This document shows, one piece after another, positions 10,234 to 19,068 of a DNA stretch of 64,000 bases; the first letter of the stretch is position 1, and each line of letters begins with the position of its first letter. A program made the translations under genes and the position numbers. Under the pieces are notes generated by a model. That model made no database searches and had not been told where the DNA came from. It worked only from the letters and a program-made list of their open reading frames with translations. Source of the stretch: Methylobacterium sp. Leaf91 (lineage in GTDB: Bacteria > Pseudomonadota > Alphaproteobacteria > Rhizobiales > Beijerinckiaceae); contig NZ_LMMP01000004.1 of the NCBI RefSeq assembly GCF_001422815.1, positions 96,114-160,113 on the forward strand, in the 5' to 3' direction.

Positions 10234-10896
10234 ATGGCGAATACGGACGGTCCCGGCGCGGAGACCCGCGCGACGGTCACGGTGGTCGACCATCCCCTGG
10301 TCCAGCACAAACTGACCCTGCTCCGACAGAAGGAGCGCTCGACCAAAGGCTTTCGCCAGATCCTCAACGAGATCGGGATGCTCCTCGCCTATGAGGTCAC
10401 CCGCGACCTTCCCCTGGAGCGGGTGACGATCGAAACGCCGATCCAGGCGATGGAGGCACCGCAGATCGCCGGAAAGAAGCTGGTTCTCGCCCCCATCCTG
10501 CGCGCGGGGGTCGGCTTCCTCGACGGCATGCTGTCGCTCGTGCCCTCCGCGCGCGTCGCCCATGTCGGGCTTTATCGCGACCCGGAGACGCTGGAGGCGG
10601 TGGAATATTACTTCAAGGCGCCGTCCGACCTCGCCGACCGCACCGTCCTCGTCCTCGACCCGATGCTCGCCACGGCCAATTCGGCCATCGCGGCCATCGA
10701 CCTCTTGAAGCAGCGCGGCGCTCGCGACCTGCGCTTCGTCTGCCTCCTCGCCGCGCCGGAAGGCGTCGCCAAGCTCCAGGCGACGCATCCCGACGTGCCG
10801 GTCTGGACGGCCTCCATCGACAGCCACCTCAACGACCACGGCTATATCGTGCCAGGCCTCGGCGATGCCGGCGACCGGATGTACGGCACCCGCTGA
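10234..10896 (+). CDS. upp: Uracil phosphoribosyltransferase
   Basis: The 220-residue enzyme converts uracil and PRPP to UMP in pyrimidine salvage. Diagnostic pieces are the N-terminal [15 protein letters not shown], the substrate region [12 protein letters not shown], the PRPP-binding loop [10 protein letters not shown] and the uracil-binding C-terminus [16 protein letters not shown]. The loop normally reads DPMLATGGS; here the two Gly are Ala-Asn, a minor variation. The ATG at 10234 follows a GGGGGAG ribosome-binding site by about nine bases. It is monocistronic in appearance, with a different type of gene on each side. Confidence 0.95.
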   Translation: MANTDGPGAETRATVTVVDHPLVQHKLTLLRQKERSTKGFRQILNEIGMLLAYEVTRDLPLERVTIETPIQAMEAPQIAGKKLVLAPILRAGVGFLDGMLSLVPSARVAHVGLYRDPETLEAVEYYFKAPSDLADRTVLVLDPMLATANSAIAAIDLLKQRGARDLRFVCLLAAPEGVAKLQATHPDVPVWTASIDSHLNDHGYIVPGLGDAGDRMYGTR

Positions 10897-10981
10897 GACA
10901 TTCCGCGCTTAACAACTGCGCCCTTGCCAACCCGCCCTCCGGCCGCACATGACGGGTCACGCCAACCGGAGATGTGATGCA

Positions 10982-11998
10982 ATGACGTCAAGCCCAGACC
11001 TGCCCGAGACCATGCGCCAAATCCGGTTCGCGGGAGCAGGTGGGCCGGATGTCCTGACGCTCGAGACGGTGCCGCTGCCCCAGCCCGGTCCCGGCCAGGT
11101 GCTCATCGAGGTCGTGTCGGCCGGCGTGAACCGGCCCGACATCCAGCAGCGCGAAGGCAAGTATCCGCCGCCGAAGGGCGCCACCGAAATCCCGGGCCTC
11201 GAAGTCGCCGGCCGGATCGCGGCCCTCGGCGAGGGGGCGGAGGGTTTCGCCATCGGCGACGAGGTCTGCGCCCTCACCATCAGCGGCGGTTACGCCGAAT
11301 TCGCCGTGGCCGAGACCGGACAATGCCTGCCGCGCCCGGCGCCGCTCTCGCTGATCGAGGCAGCCGGACTGCCGGAGACCTATTTCACCGTCTACAGCAA
11401 CGTCATCGAGCGCGGGCGGCTGAAGCCGGGTGAGAGCTTCCTCGTCCATGGCGGATCGAGCGGCATCGGCTCCACGGCGATCCAGATGGCGAAGCTCCAC
11501 GGCGCGCGTGTCTTCGCGACCGCCGGATCCGCCGAGAAATGCGCCTTCTGCAAGGAACTCGGCGCCGACGAGGCGATCAATTACCGGGAGGCGGATTTCG
11601 CCGAGGAGATCAAGCGCCTCACCGAGGGCAAGGGCGTCGACGTCATCCTCGACATGGTGGGCGCACCTTACCTCGCCCGCAACCTCGCCTCCCTGGCGAT
11701 CGAGGGACGTCTCGTGCAGATCGCCTTCATGCAGGGCTACAAGGTCGAGAGCTTCAGCATGACGCCGATCATGATGAAGCGGCTCACCTTCACCGGTGCG
11801 ACCCTGCGGGCGCGTCCCAAAGCGGAGAAGGCGGCCATCGCCGAGGGCCTGCGCCGGGACATCTGGCCCCTCCTCGCCGATGGCCGGATGAAGCCGATCA
11901 TCCATGCCACCTTCCCCTTGGAAAAGGCGTCCGAGGCCCATGCGCTCATGGAATCCAGCGCGCATCTCGGCAAGATCATGCTGACGACCGGGCGGTGA
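10982..11998 (+). CDS. NAD(P)H:quinone oxidoreductase, zinc-independent MDR family (PIG3-like)
   Basis: The 338-residue protein is a medium-chain dehydrogenase/reductase without catalytic zinc ligands. The N-terminal catalytic domain contains AGVNRPDIQQREGKYPPP and PGLEVAGRI. The Rossmann domain has VHGGSSGIGSTAIQMAK for NADPH binding and ILDMVGAPY. It matches the TP53I3/PIG3-type quinone reductases that reduce quinones or reactive carbonyls. The start at 10982 has a GGAG upstream; ATG codons at 10949 and 11012 remain possible. It follows upp by 85 bases on the same strand and may be independent of it. Confidence 0.88.
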   Translation: MTSSPDLPETMRQIRFAGAGGPDVLTLETVPLPQPGPGQVLIEVVSAGVNRPDIQQREGKYPPPKGATEIPGLEVAGRIAALGEGAEGFAIGDEVCALTISGGYAEFAVAETGQCLPRPAPLSLIEAAGLPETYFTVYSNVIERGRLKPGESFLVHGGSSGIGSTAIQMAKLHGARVFATAGSAEKCAFCKELGADEAINYREADFAEEIKRLTEGKGVDVILDMVGAPYLARNLASLAIEGRLVQIAFMQGYKVESFSMTPIMMKRLTFTGATLRARPKAEKAAIAEGLRRDIWPLLADGRMKPIIHATFPLEKASEAHALMESSAHLGKIMLTTGR

Positions 11999-12065
11999 CG
12001 CAGGGGTTAACCTGGATGTAGCTGCGGCTTTTGCGTCATATGCCGCGACCAGGGCCAATCGACTC

Positions 12066-12091
12066 GGAACAGGGAGCTCGGCCGTCGCGTT
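12066..12091 (+). promoter_or_regulatory. EcfG-type general stress promoter
   Basis: GGAAC at 12066-12070 and CGTT at 12088-12091 are separated by exactly 17 bases. This is the consensus recognised by the alphaproteobacterial stress sigma factor EcfG (released by PhyR-NepR). It lies 76 bases before the start of a small membrane protein gene on the same strand. Confidence 0.7.
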
Positions 12092-12167
12092 CAATCCACC
12101 AAATGGGACATCCACGTCTCAGGTTGACCATGACGGCCGTCCCCGGCCGAGCTTCGAAAGGTATCCC

Positions 12168-12470
12168 ATGGCAGAACGACTCGACGGCCAGGACGCGCGT
12201 CAGGGCAAGAAGGGCAAGCCGGTCCTCTACGTCCTGATCGGCAGCCTCGTCCTCCTCGCCATCGCCATCACCGGTCTGATGACCTGGCAGGGTGCGAACT
12301 CTCCGAAAGACTACGCCTCGCAGAGCCAGGACGCCTCCCGTGGTCAGGTCACCGGCTCCGTGAACGGGTCCGGAAACGGAACCTCGTCGGCGAATACCGG
12401 CAACGTTCCCGCTGGCAACCCAGCCTACCCGGCGCCGGCCCAACCTTCGGCCAATGGCGGCCAGAAATAA
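12168..12470 (+). CDS. Small single-pass membrane protein, probable general stress response gene
   Basis: The 100-residue protein has a basic N-terminus (GKKGKP), one membrane helix at about residues 19-41 (VLYVLIGSLVLLAIAITGLM) and a Ser/Gly/Asn/Pro-rich tail that would lie outside the cytoplasm. No family is recognised. A perfect EcfG-type promoter sits upstream, and a hairpin with six T follows the stop, so it looks like a monocistronic stress-induced gene. Low-complexity tails of this kind are common in small envelope stress proteins, but the role here is unknown. Confidence 0.7.
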   Translation: MAERLDGQDARQGKKGKPVLYVLIGSLVLLAIAITGLMTWQGANSPKDYASQSQDASRGQVTGSVNGSGNGTSSANTGNVPAGNPAYPAPAQPSANGGQK

Positions 12471-12497
12471 GCATATCCTAAGCTCGGGGTAAGCCGT

Positions 12498-12549
12498 GCC
12501 ACGGTAACGCCAAGGGGTACGTCCCGGACGCAATACCGTGGCCTTTTTT
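12498..12549 (+). terminator. Rho-independent terminator with long loop
   Basis: GCCACGGTA (12498-12506) pairs perfectly with TACCGTGGC (12534-12542) around a 27-base loop and is followed by six T. It begins 28 bases after the stop of the small membrane protein. Confidence 0.7.
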
Positions 12550-12624
12550 GTACGGTAAAAGAATCGAAGCCGACAATCCACGCTGTGGAAATTGTTTGAG
12601 CTCGATCATTCTCGCTACTTATAG

Positions 12625-14190
<1,566 letters not shown>

Positions 14191-14204
14191 CCTCACGTGC
14201 TCCG

Positions 14205-14237
14205 ATCGGCTTTCGATCCTTGCCCTCGAAAGCCGAT
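14205..14237. terminator. Bidirectional hairpin between convergent RTX and hbd genes
   Basis: ATCGGCTTTCGA pairs perfectly over 12 bases with TCGAAAGCCGAT around a nine-base loop. It lies between two convergent stop codons, so it can act on both transcripts, although neither side has a long T-tract. Confidence 0.65.
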
Positions 14238-14268
14238 TCGAAGGTCTCCGCGCGTCGCCCGCCGGCTC

Positions 14269-15150
14269 TCAGCGGGTCGGAACCGGCGTTTCACCGCGAT
14301 AATCGTAGAAGCCGCGCTTCGTCTTCCGGCCGAGCCAGCCGGCCTCGACATATTTCACCAGGAGCGGGCAGGGGCGGTACTTCGAATCCGCCAGCCCCTC
14401 GTAGAGCACCTGCATCACCGACAGGCAGGTATCGAGGCCGATGAAATCGGCCAGCTGCAGCGGTCCCATTGGATGGTTGGCGCCGAGCTTCATCGCGGTG
14501 TCGATGGCCTCCACCGAGCCGACGCCCTCATAGAGCGTATAGATCGCCTCGTTGATCATCGGCAGCAGGATGCGGTTGACGATGAAGGCCGGGAAATCCT
14601 CCGACATGGTGGAGGTCTTGCCGAGCTTGGCGATGAACGCCTTGGCCGAAACGTAGGTCGGGTCCGCCGTCGCGATGCCCCGGATCAGCTCAACGAGCTG
14701 CATGACGGGGACCGGATTCATGAAATGGATGCCGATGAACCGCTCCGGCCGGTCGGTCGCGGCGGCGAGGCGGGTGATCGAGATCGACGACGTGTTCGTC
14801 GCCACGATGGCGTCGGGGTTCAGAGAGGGGCACAGGGCGGTGAAGATCTGGCGCTTGGTCGCCTCGTCCTCCGTCGCCGCCTCGATGACGAGGTCGCAGG
14901 GGGCGAGGTCGTCATAGCTCTCGGCGGCCTGAATACGGGCGACGCCGCTGCGCCTCTGCTCGTCGGTGATCGTACCCTTGGAGACCTGACGCGCCAGATT
15001 GCCGTCGATCGTCGCGAGCCCGCTATGGATCCGGGCGGTGTCGCGGTCGTTCAGCCGCACGTCCAGTCCGGCCATGGCGCAGACATGGGCGATGCCGCTT
15101 CCCATCTGGCCGGCGCCGATGATTCCGACGGTCTTGATCTCGATGGCCAT
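14269..15150 (-). CDS. hbd: 3-hydroxybutyryl-CoA dehydrogenase
   Basis: The 293-residue enzyme oxidises 3-hydroxyacyl-CoA with NAD(P). The N-terminal Rossmann motif is VGIIGAGQMGSGIAHV. The catalytic region contains FIGIHFMNPVPVMQLVE with the active-site His. The C-terminal domain has NRILLPMINEA and GANHPMGPLQLADFIGLD. In Methylobacterium-type organisms this enzyme serves C4 metabolism (PHB and ethylmalonyl-CoA intermediates), though that link is contextual. The ATG at 15150 gives the family N-terminus; an upstream in-frame ATG at 15165 adds five residues. It lies downstream of etfA on the same strand, but a terminator hairpin intervenes. Confidence 0.93.
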   Translation of the reverse strand: MAIEIKTVGIIGAGQMGSGIAHVCAMAGLDVRLNDRDTARIHSGLATIDGNLARQVSKGTITDEQRRSGVARIQAAESYDDLAPCDLVIEAATEDEATKRQIFTALCPSLNPDAIVATNTSSISITRLAAATDRPERFIGIHFMNPVPVMQLVELIRGIATADPTYVSAKAFIAKLGKTSTMSEDFPAFIVNRILLPMINEAIYTLYEGVGSVEAIDTAMKLGANHPMGPLQLADFIGLDTCLSVMQVLYEGLADSKYRPCPLLVKYVEAGWLGRKTKRGFYDYRGETPVPTR

Positions 15151-15300
15151 CGCTTGAACTCGCACCCCTGAGGCGCGGCCGGTTCGGCCGCAGAACGCCC
15201 GCCTAGCGATCGAGGCGTTGGCGCCGCAATTGAAATGCGGCGCACAAAATTCCTAGATCATTTTCTCGCTGAGGTGCAGCCCGGGCAAGCGCTTAAATGG

Positions 15301-15335
15301 GAAAAGAACTCCGCCGCGGATGGCTGCGGCGGAGT
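15301..15335 (-). terminator. Rho-independent terminator after etfA
   Basis: On the minus strand ACTCCGCCGC pairs perfectly over ten bases with GCGGCGGAGT (eight-base loop) and is followed by TCTTTTC. It begins 26 bases past the etfA stop and separates etfA from hbd. Confidence 0.8.
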
Positions 15336-15360
15336 CCTGTCGTGGTTCCGGGGCGTAGGG

Positions 15361-16311
15361 TCAGCCCTTGGCCTTGGCGATCTCGGCCTGAAGCTCGGGG
15401 ACGATCTGGAACAGGTCGCCGACGAGGCCGTAATCCGCCACCTGGAAGATCGGCGCATCCTCGTCCTTGTTGATGGCGACGATGACCTTCGAATCCTTCA
15501 TGCCGGCCAGATGCTGGATCGCGCCGGAGATGCCCACCGCCACGTAGAGGTCCGGCGCCACGACCTTGCCGGTCTGGCCGACCTGCCAGTCGTTGGGAGC
15601 GTAGCCCGCATCGACAGCGGCGCGCGAGGCACCCACCGCCGCGCCGAGGGCATCGGCCAGCGGCTCGATGAGCTCCTTGAACTTGTCCGAGGAGCCGAGC
15701 GAGCGGCCACCCGAGACGATGATCTTGGCGGCGGCCAGTTCGGGCCGATCGGACTGGGCGATCTCCTCGCCCTTGAAGGTGGATTTGGACGAAGCGGGCG
15801 CGCTTACCGTGACGGGCTCCACCGGAGCCGTCGATCCCCCGGCGGCAGCGGCCTTGAACGCCGCCATGCGGACCGTGATGACCTTCTTGCCCTCGGCGGC
15901 CTGGACGGTCTGGATCGCGTTGCCGGCATAGATCGGCCGGTCGAACGTGTCGGGCGAGATCACGCTCATGATGTCGGAGATCTGCGCCACGTCGAGAAGA
16001 GCGGCCACGCGCGGCAGCACGTTCTTTCCGGTGGTGGAGGCGGCGGCGATGATCACGTCGTAATCGCCAGAGAGAGAGACGATCAGCGCCGCCGTCGGTT
16101 CGGCCAGGGCGTGGTCGTAGGCGGCATCCTCGGCCAGCAGCACCTTCTCGACACCGTCGAGTGCGGCGGCGGCATCGGCTGCCGGGCGGCTCGCCGCACC
16201 GGCGACCAGGGCGTGGATCGGTCCGCCGATTTCCTTGGCGGCGGAGAGCGCCTTCAGGCTGGCGTCGCGCACGGCGCCGTTATCGTGCTCGATGAGGAGG
16301 AGAATGGCCAT
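15361..16311 (-). CDS. etfA: Electron transfer flavoprotein alpha subunit
   Basis: The 316-residue subunit carries the FAD-binding C-terminal domain: [49 protein letters not shown] and [11 protein letters not shown] in the expected order. With EtfB it accepts electrons from acyl-CoA dehydrogenases and passes them to ETF-ubiquinone oxidoreductase. The start ATG follows a GGAGGAG-like sequence read on the minus strand. It lies 134 bases downstream of etfB on the same strand, a longer gap than usual for this pair, and ends before a strong terminator. Confidence 0.96.
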   Translation of the reverse strand: MAILLLIEHDNGAVRDASLKALSAAKEIGGPIHALVAGAASRPAADAAAALDGVEKVLLAEDAAYDHALAEPTAALIVSLSGDYDVIIAAASTTGKNVLPRVAALLDVAQISDIMSVISPDTFDRPIYAGNAIQTVQAAEGKKVITVRMAAFKAAAAGGSTAPVEPVTVSAPASSKSTFKGEEIAQSDRPELAAAKIIVSGGRSLGSSDKFKELIEPLADALGAAVGASRAAVDAGYAPNDWQVGQTGKVVAPDLYVAVGISGAIQHLAGMKDSKVIVAINKDEDAPIFQVADYGLVGDLFQIVPELQAEIAKAKG

Positions 16312-16445
16312 GCTATGCGTCGAACCTCATATGCGGTGCGGCCTGGCATCCGTCGCGGCGTCGCGCCGGATTGCGGCCGAGGATAAGGATTGTGGGCCGG
16401 CGCCGGCCATCCTGCGACGGCCGGAGCGCGGACGGAGCCTGAAGC

Positions 16446-17195
16446 TCAGATGACCGAGGCTTCGCCCTTCAGCTTCTGGACCAGTTCGGCCGCGGAGCCG
16501 ACCTTGATGCCCGCCTTGCGTTCGGCCGGCTCGACGGTCTTCAGCACCTTGACCCGGGGCGTCACGTCGACGCCGAGCGCATCGGGGCTCAGCTCCTCGA
16601 GGGGCTTCTTCTTCGCCTTCATGATGTTGGGCAGCGACGCGTAGCGCGGCTCGTTCAGGCGCAGATCCGTGGTCACGATCGCCGGCAGGGCGAGGGTGAC
16701 GGTCTGCAGGCCGCCATCGACCTCACGGGTGACGTCGATCGAACCCTCGCCGAATTCGAGCTTGAACGCGAATGTGCCCTGCGGCCAATCGAGCAGGGCG
16801 GCGAGCATCTGCCCGGTCTGGTTGGAATCGTCGTCGATGGCCTGCTTGCCGAGGATGACGAGGCCGGGGGCCTCCTTCTCCACGACGGCCTTCAGGATCT
16901 TGGCCACCGCCAGCGGCTCCACGAGCCCGTCGGTCTTCACCAGGATCGCCCGGTCGGCGCCCATGGCGAGAGCGGTGCGCAAGGTCTCCTGCGCCTGCTG
17001 CGGACCGATGGACACGGCGACGATTTCGGTCGCCTTGCCCTTCTCCTTCAGACGGATCGCCTCTTCGACGGCGATCTCGTCGAACGGGTTCATCGACATC
17101 TTGACGTTGGCGAGTTCAACGCCCGAACCGTCGGCCTTGACGCGGATCTTGACGTTGTAGTCGACGACCCGCTTGACGGGCACCAGAACCTTCAT
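16446..17195 (-). CDS. etfB: Electron transfer flavoprotein beta subunit
   Basis: The 249-residue subunit has the typical N-terminus [20 protein letters not shown], the AMP-binding region [29 protein letters not shown] and the recognition-loop segment [20 protein letters not shown] that contacts acyl-CoA dehydrogenases. It pairs with EtfA encoded next. I used the ATG at 17195, which gives the standard N-terminus, rather than 17204. The gene order adenosyltransferase-etfB-etfA-hbd is a familiar alphaproteobacterial arrangement linking corrinoid-dependent mutase metabolism with acyl-CoA oxidation. Confidence 0.96.
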   Translation of the reverse strand: MKVLVPVKRVVDYNVKIRVKADGSGVELANVKMSMNPFDEIAVEEAIRLKEKGKATEIVAVSIGPQQAQETLRTALAMGADRAILVKTDGLVEPLAVAKILKAVVEKEAPGLVILGKQAIDDDSNQTGQMLAALLDWPQGTFAFKLEFGEGSIDVTREVDGGLQTVTLALPAIVTTDLRLNEPRYASLPNIMKAKKKPLEELSPDALGVDVTPRVKVLKTVEPAERKAGIKVGSAAELVQKLKGEASVI

Positions 17196-17415
17196 GGCGG
17201 TCACAATCCTCCAATGATTTTCTTGGCAAGGGCCGGCGCAGCGCGCGAGGGGCCTTCGACGCGGTCGAAGGTCCGGGCACCCTCTTGGAATGAAGCGGCG
17301 GACCGTAACGGGGGGATTTCAGACTTGTCAACGCGTGCGACAGTCTAGCCCCGCGTCGAACACATGCGATCCGTAATTCACGCTCGCTTGTATGCGGTCT
17401 ACCAGATTTCCCGCT

Positions 17416-17988
17416 TCAGCGGTTCTTGCCTGGAACCCAGAGCACGTCGTCGGCTCCATTGGCATTGGCCGTGCGGCTCGCCACGAAAAGGAAGTCCGAC
17501 AGGCGGTTGAGGTATTGCAGCGCCTCGGGCGAAACGCGCTGGCCCTCTACGGCGGCAAGGGCCACCGTCAGGCGTTCGGCCCGGCGGCAGATCGTGCGGG
17601 CGAGATGGAGCGCGGCTGAGGCCGCGGAACCGCCGGGCAACACGAAGGATTTCAGCGGCGACAGCTCGGCATTGAGCACGTCGATATCCGCCTCGATCCG
17701 CTTCACCTGGCTGGCGACGATACGCAGGGGCTCGTAGGCCGGCGGCTCGTCGCTTTCCGGGGTCGCGAGATCGGCCCCGAGGTCGAACAGGTCGTTCTGG
17801 ATACGGCCGAGCATCGCGTCGAGGACGATATCGGCGTGGAGACGGGCGAGACCGATGCAGGCATTGGTCTCGTCGACCGTCCCGTAGGCCTCGACCCGCA
17901 GATCCGCCTTGGAGCGACGTTCGCCATTGGCGAGCGCCGTGGAGCCCTTGTCGCCGGTGCGCGTGTAGATGCGGTTCAGGGTGACCAA
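17416..17988 (-). CDS. ATP:cob(I)alamin adenosyltransferase, PduO type
   Basis: The 190-residue enzyme transfers the adenosyl group of ATP to cob(I)alamin, making coenzyme B12 for mutases such as methylmalonyl-CoA and ethylmalonyl-CoA mutase. Signature segments are YTRTGDKGSTAL (ATP binding, residues 8-19), EAYGTVDETNACIGLAR, FVLPGG, ICRRAERLTVAL and LNRLSDFLFVASR. Translation must begin at the TTG at 17988 or later: the second codon upstream is an in-frame TAA (17992-17994), and the family N-terminus VTLNRIYTRTGD starts at once. No cobalamin riboswitch could be seen in the short upstream gap. Confidence 0.93.
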   Translation of the reverse strand: MVTLNRIYTRTGDKGSTALANGERRSKADLRVEAYGTVDETNACIGLARLHADIVLDAMLGRIQNDLFDLGADLATPESDEPPAYEPLRIVASQVKRIEADIDVLNAELSPLKSFVLPGGSAASAALHLARTICRRAERLTVALAAVEGQRVSPEALQYLNRLSDFLFVASRTANANGADDVLWVPGKNR

Positions 17989-18020
17989 GGGTTATCCGAT
18001 CTCAGATCCGGGCGTCGGGC

Positions 18021-18638
18021 TCAGAACGTGTAGCCGATCTTGCCGCCGAAATTCGTCAGGCCGCGATTCTCGTGGCACAGGCCGGCATTCGACATGTGCT
18101 CGACGGTGGCCATGATGCTCCAATGCTCGGTCAGACGATAGCCGAGCGCCGCCGCTTCGCGGAAGAGAGGGTTGCAGCCCAGGGCGTTGAAGCCCGCCGG
18201 TGCGTTGGCCTTCAGGCCGGTATAACCGTTATGCGCGCCCGCGCCGAAGAAACCTTCGAGGAAGACCCGGTTGTTCAGGGTCTGCGGGAAGAGGTCCACC
18301 GTCCAGGTCGCGCCGATATAGGCGAAGCTGGTGCGACCATCGAAATTGTAGCTGCCGCCCACGGTCGGGCGCGGCACGAAGGCCTGCCAGAACGGATCGA
18401 GGCTCACCACCGGCTTGGAGAACAGGATCTCGCCGTTGATGGCGTTGGTGTTCTTCTCGGCGCTGCCGGGATCCTGCACGGCCCCGCCGATACGCACTTC
18501 GGACACGATGCTCAGCGGCTGGACAGGCGTGACGTAGGCCGCGGCGGGAGGCGGCGATCCGAGATCGGCGGCCTGGGCGGAACACACGACGGGCAGGGCG
18601 AGAATGCCGGCGACCAGGCGAGAGCAGATGGCTTGCAT
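18021..18638 (-). CDS. PagL-like lipid A 3-O-deacylase (acyloxyacyl hydrolase family), outer membrane
   Basis: The 205-residue protein has a signal peptide (residues 1 to about 23, ending SAQA) and alternating hydrophobic beta-strand-like segments ending in an aromatic residue (KIGYTF), typical of a small outer-membrane barrel. Near the C-terminus VEHMSNAGL supplies the His-x-Ser pair of the PagL catalytic triad, and the Glu in CHENRGLTNFG could be the third member. PagL removes the 3-O acyl chain of lipid A and so tunes LPS. Length is somewhat above the enterobacterial enzyme. I took the ATG at 18638 rather than 18653 because it begins the signal peptide. Confidence 0.78.
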   Translation of the reverse strand: MQAICSRLVAGILALPVVCSAQAADLGSPPPAAAYVTPVQPLSIVSEVRIGGAVQDPGSAEKNTNAINGEILFSKPVVSLDPFWQAFVPRPTVGGSYNFDGRTSFAYIGATWTVDLFPQTLNNRVFLEGFFGAGAHNGYTGLKANAPAGFNALGCNPLFREAAALGYRLTEHWSIMATVEHMSNAGLCHENRGLTNFGGKIGYTF

Positions 18639-18783
18639 CGATGACGGATCCAAAGTGAACCCGACCTTCCTACCACGCAGGAATACGCTGGTGTCAGCCC
18701 GGCCGATCAGTAATCCCGTCCCGATATCGTCTTAGACGAGAGGTGAGACCCAGCCGCCACACTCACCGAGATGTGATAATTGC

Positions 18784-18969
18784 TCAGGCGGAGCGCCACC
18801 AGACGACGCCCATGATGAAAATGATCGCCAAGAACTGGAGCAGTACGCGGAGGCGCATCAGCCGCTGAGACAGGTTGGCGCTGCCCCCACGCATCATGTT
18901 GATGAGACCGAGAAACAGCACGACGGCCACGGCAAGGCAGGCGACGAGGACCAGGGTGTTGGATGACAT
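18784..18969 (-). CDS. Twin transmembrane protein (HIG1-like)
   Basis: The 61-residue protein consists of two membrane helices (residues 5-24 VLVACLAVAVVLFLGLINMM and 42-58 LLQFLAIIFIMGVVWW) joined by a short basic loop containing QRLMRLRV. This matches the alphaproteobacterial twin-transmembrane/HIG1-type proteins, some of which associate with respiratory complexes. Family members are frequently found beside the corrinoid adenosyltransferase and etf genes, as here. The ATG at 18969 puts three residues before the first helix. Function in this organism is unknown. Confidence 0.8.
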   Translation of the reverse strand: MSSNTLVLVACLAVAVVLFLGLINMMRGGSANLSQRLMRLRVLLQFLAIIFIMGVVWWRSA

Positions 18970-19068
18970 GGAGGCTCGCGCTCGGAACGGGGGGACGAAG
19001 CCCATATGGCTCTGCCGATCCACTAGCCCATAGGGCAGGGGATCGCACCTGCGGAACGGGCGCGACCT

